NCBI GenBank assembly: GCA_946479185.1
Contig: CAMLFF010000200.1
Coordinates: 1-6,136 of the forward strand
DNA: 6,136 nucleotides
DNA from: an uncultured Sphingobium sp.
GTDB taxonomy: Bacteria; Pseudomonadota; Alphaproteobacteria; Sphingomonadales; Sphingomonadaceae
Direction: 5' to 3'
Below are positions 5,446 through 6,136 of the stretch, piece by piece. Numbering within the stretch: position 1 is the stretch's first letter; every line of letters begins with the position of its first letter. The position numbers and the translations under genes were made by a program. Under the pieces are notes generated by a model. That model was not told where the DNA came from. It was given only the letters and a program-made list of their open reading frames with translations, and ran no database searches.

Positions 5446-6136
5446 ATGCTGACTGACACGCTCTGGATCAACGCGCTGATCGGTGGCGGGCTGGGGCTTA
5501 TCATCGGCAGCTTTTTGGGCGCGCTGGTGGTGCGCTGGCCGCAGGGCATTTCCATCATGCGCGGGCGCTCTGCCTGTGATGCCTGCGGGCGCACTTTGCG
5601 CTCCTTCGAGCTGGTTCCGTTGGTGAGCGCGCTGATATCACGCTGGCGTTGTCGCTCCTGTGGCGCGCGGATCGATCCGATCCATAGCGTCATGGAGCTT
5701 GGCGCGGCGCTCATCGCCGGCTTGGCCTTCGCGCTATTGCCCTTGCCCATCGCATTGCTCTTCACCGTCGCGGGATGGCTGCTGCTCACGCTGGCTGTGC
5801 TCGATGCGCGGCACTTTTGGCTGCCGGATGCCCTCACGCTCCCGCTTGCCGCGTTGGGCCTCACCCTCGGCGATTGGGTCCTGCCTACGCCCTTTTGGGA
5901 TCGCGTGATCGGCGCTGCGCTCGGCTATGGCGCCCTGTTCTTGATTGCCTTCACTTATCGTCGCCTGCGCGGACGAGAGGGGCTGGGCCTTGGCGATGCC
6001 AAGCTGCTCGGCGCGATCGGCGCCTGGCTTGGCTGGCAGGGGCTGCCGCTTGTGCTGCTGAACGCGAGCCAGAGTGGGCTGATCTGGGCGATCGGGCACA
6101 AGCTGCGCGGCAGGCTGATCGATGGCGAGACTCGGC
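5446..6136 (+). CDS. gspO: Prepilin peptidase GspO/PilD-type (A24 family), 3' end cut by window
   Basis: This is a polytopic inner-membrane aspartic protease that cleaves prepilin-like leaders after Gly and N-methylates the new N-terminus; its likely substrates are GspG, H, I, J and K encoded upstream. The frame stays open for 230 codons to the window edge. Visible in order are a first membrane helix with GSFLGALVVRWP (21-32), a cytoplasmic zinc-type loop with Cys44-x2-Cys47 and Cys69-x2-Cys72 in the canonical spacing (21 residues between pairs), then several hydrophobic segments. The first catalytic Asp is D120 in LDARHFWLPDALTLP, and the second is D184 in GLGLGDAKLLGAIGAWLGW. Both catalytic aspartates are present, so it should be active. 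The ATG at 5446 follows gspN by 21 nt with only a weak GGCGG upstream. A few dozen residues at most are probably missing. Confidence 0.93.
   Translation, partial: MLTDTLWINALIGGGLGLIIGSFLGALVVRWPQGISIMRGRSACDACGRTLRSFELVPLVSALISRWRCRSCGARIDPIHSVMELGAALIAGLAFALLPLPIALLFTVAGWLLLTLAVLDARHFWLPDALTLPLAALGLTLGDWVLPTPFWDRVIGAALGYGALFLIAFTYRRLRGREGLGLGDAKLLGAIGAWLGWQGLPLVLLNASQSGLIWAIGHKLRGRLIDGETR

Overview
The window is one uninterrupted stretch of a type II secretion system (T2SS, general secretory pathway) operon. Everything is on the plus strand and almost every base is coding. The sequence is GC-rich. The GspK, GspL and GspN sequences, the G-to-N gene set followed by a prepilin peptidase, and the codon use suggest an alphaproteobacterium, most likely a sphingomonad (Sphingomonadales). 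That placement is inferred from general resemblance, not from a search.

Layout: the last codons of gspF (inner-membrane platform; 1-38); gspG, the major pseudopilin (42-551); gspI (588-971), gspH (968-1420), gspJ (1413-2099) and gspK (2089-3114), the minor pseudopilins; gspL (3111-4226) and gspM (4226-4705), the bitopic assembly-platform proteins; gspN (4702-5424), an accessory envelope protein; and a gspO-type prepilin peptidase (5446 onward), open at the window edge. From gspI to gspN each gene overlaps the next by 1-11 bases, so translation is probably coupled. The only gaps between genes are 3 nt (gspF-gspG), 36 nt (gspG-gspI) and 21 nt (gspN-gspO). No terminator, promoter, RNA gene, mobile element, CRISPR array or repeat array is visible. 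The promoter is probably upstream of the window, and gspC, gspD and gspE are expected there too.

How the genes work together: GspO cleaves the short positively charged leaders of GspG, H, I, J and K after a Gly and N-methylates the new N-terminus. GspK, I and J form the tip that primes assembly, with H joining it to the GspG shaft. GspL links the GspE ATPase in the cytoplasm to GspM and the growing pseudopilus. Folded periplasmic substrates are then pushed out through the GspD secretin.

I found no new system hidden here. The points worth a second look are modest: gspI precedes gspH, reversing the usual H-I order; GspG has an unusually long 35-residue leader with a choice of start; paired cysteines occur only in GspK and GspN among the extracytoplasmic parts; gspL and gspJ use non-ATG starts; and GspO carries a Gly where most relatives have Asn in the GSFLN motif.
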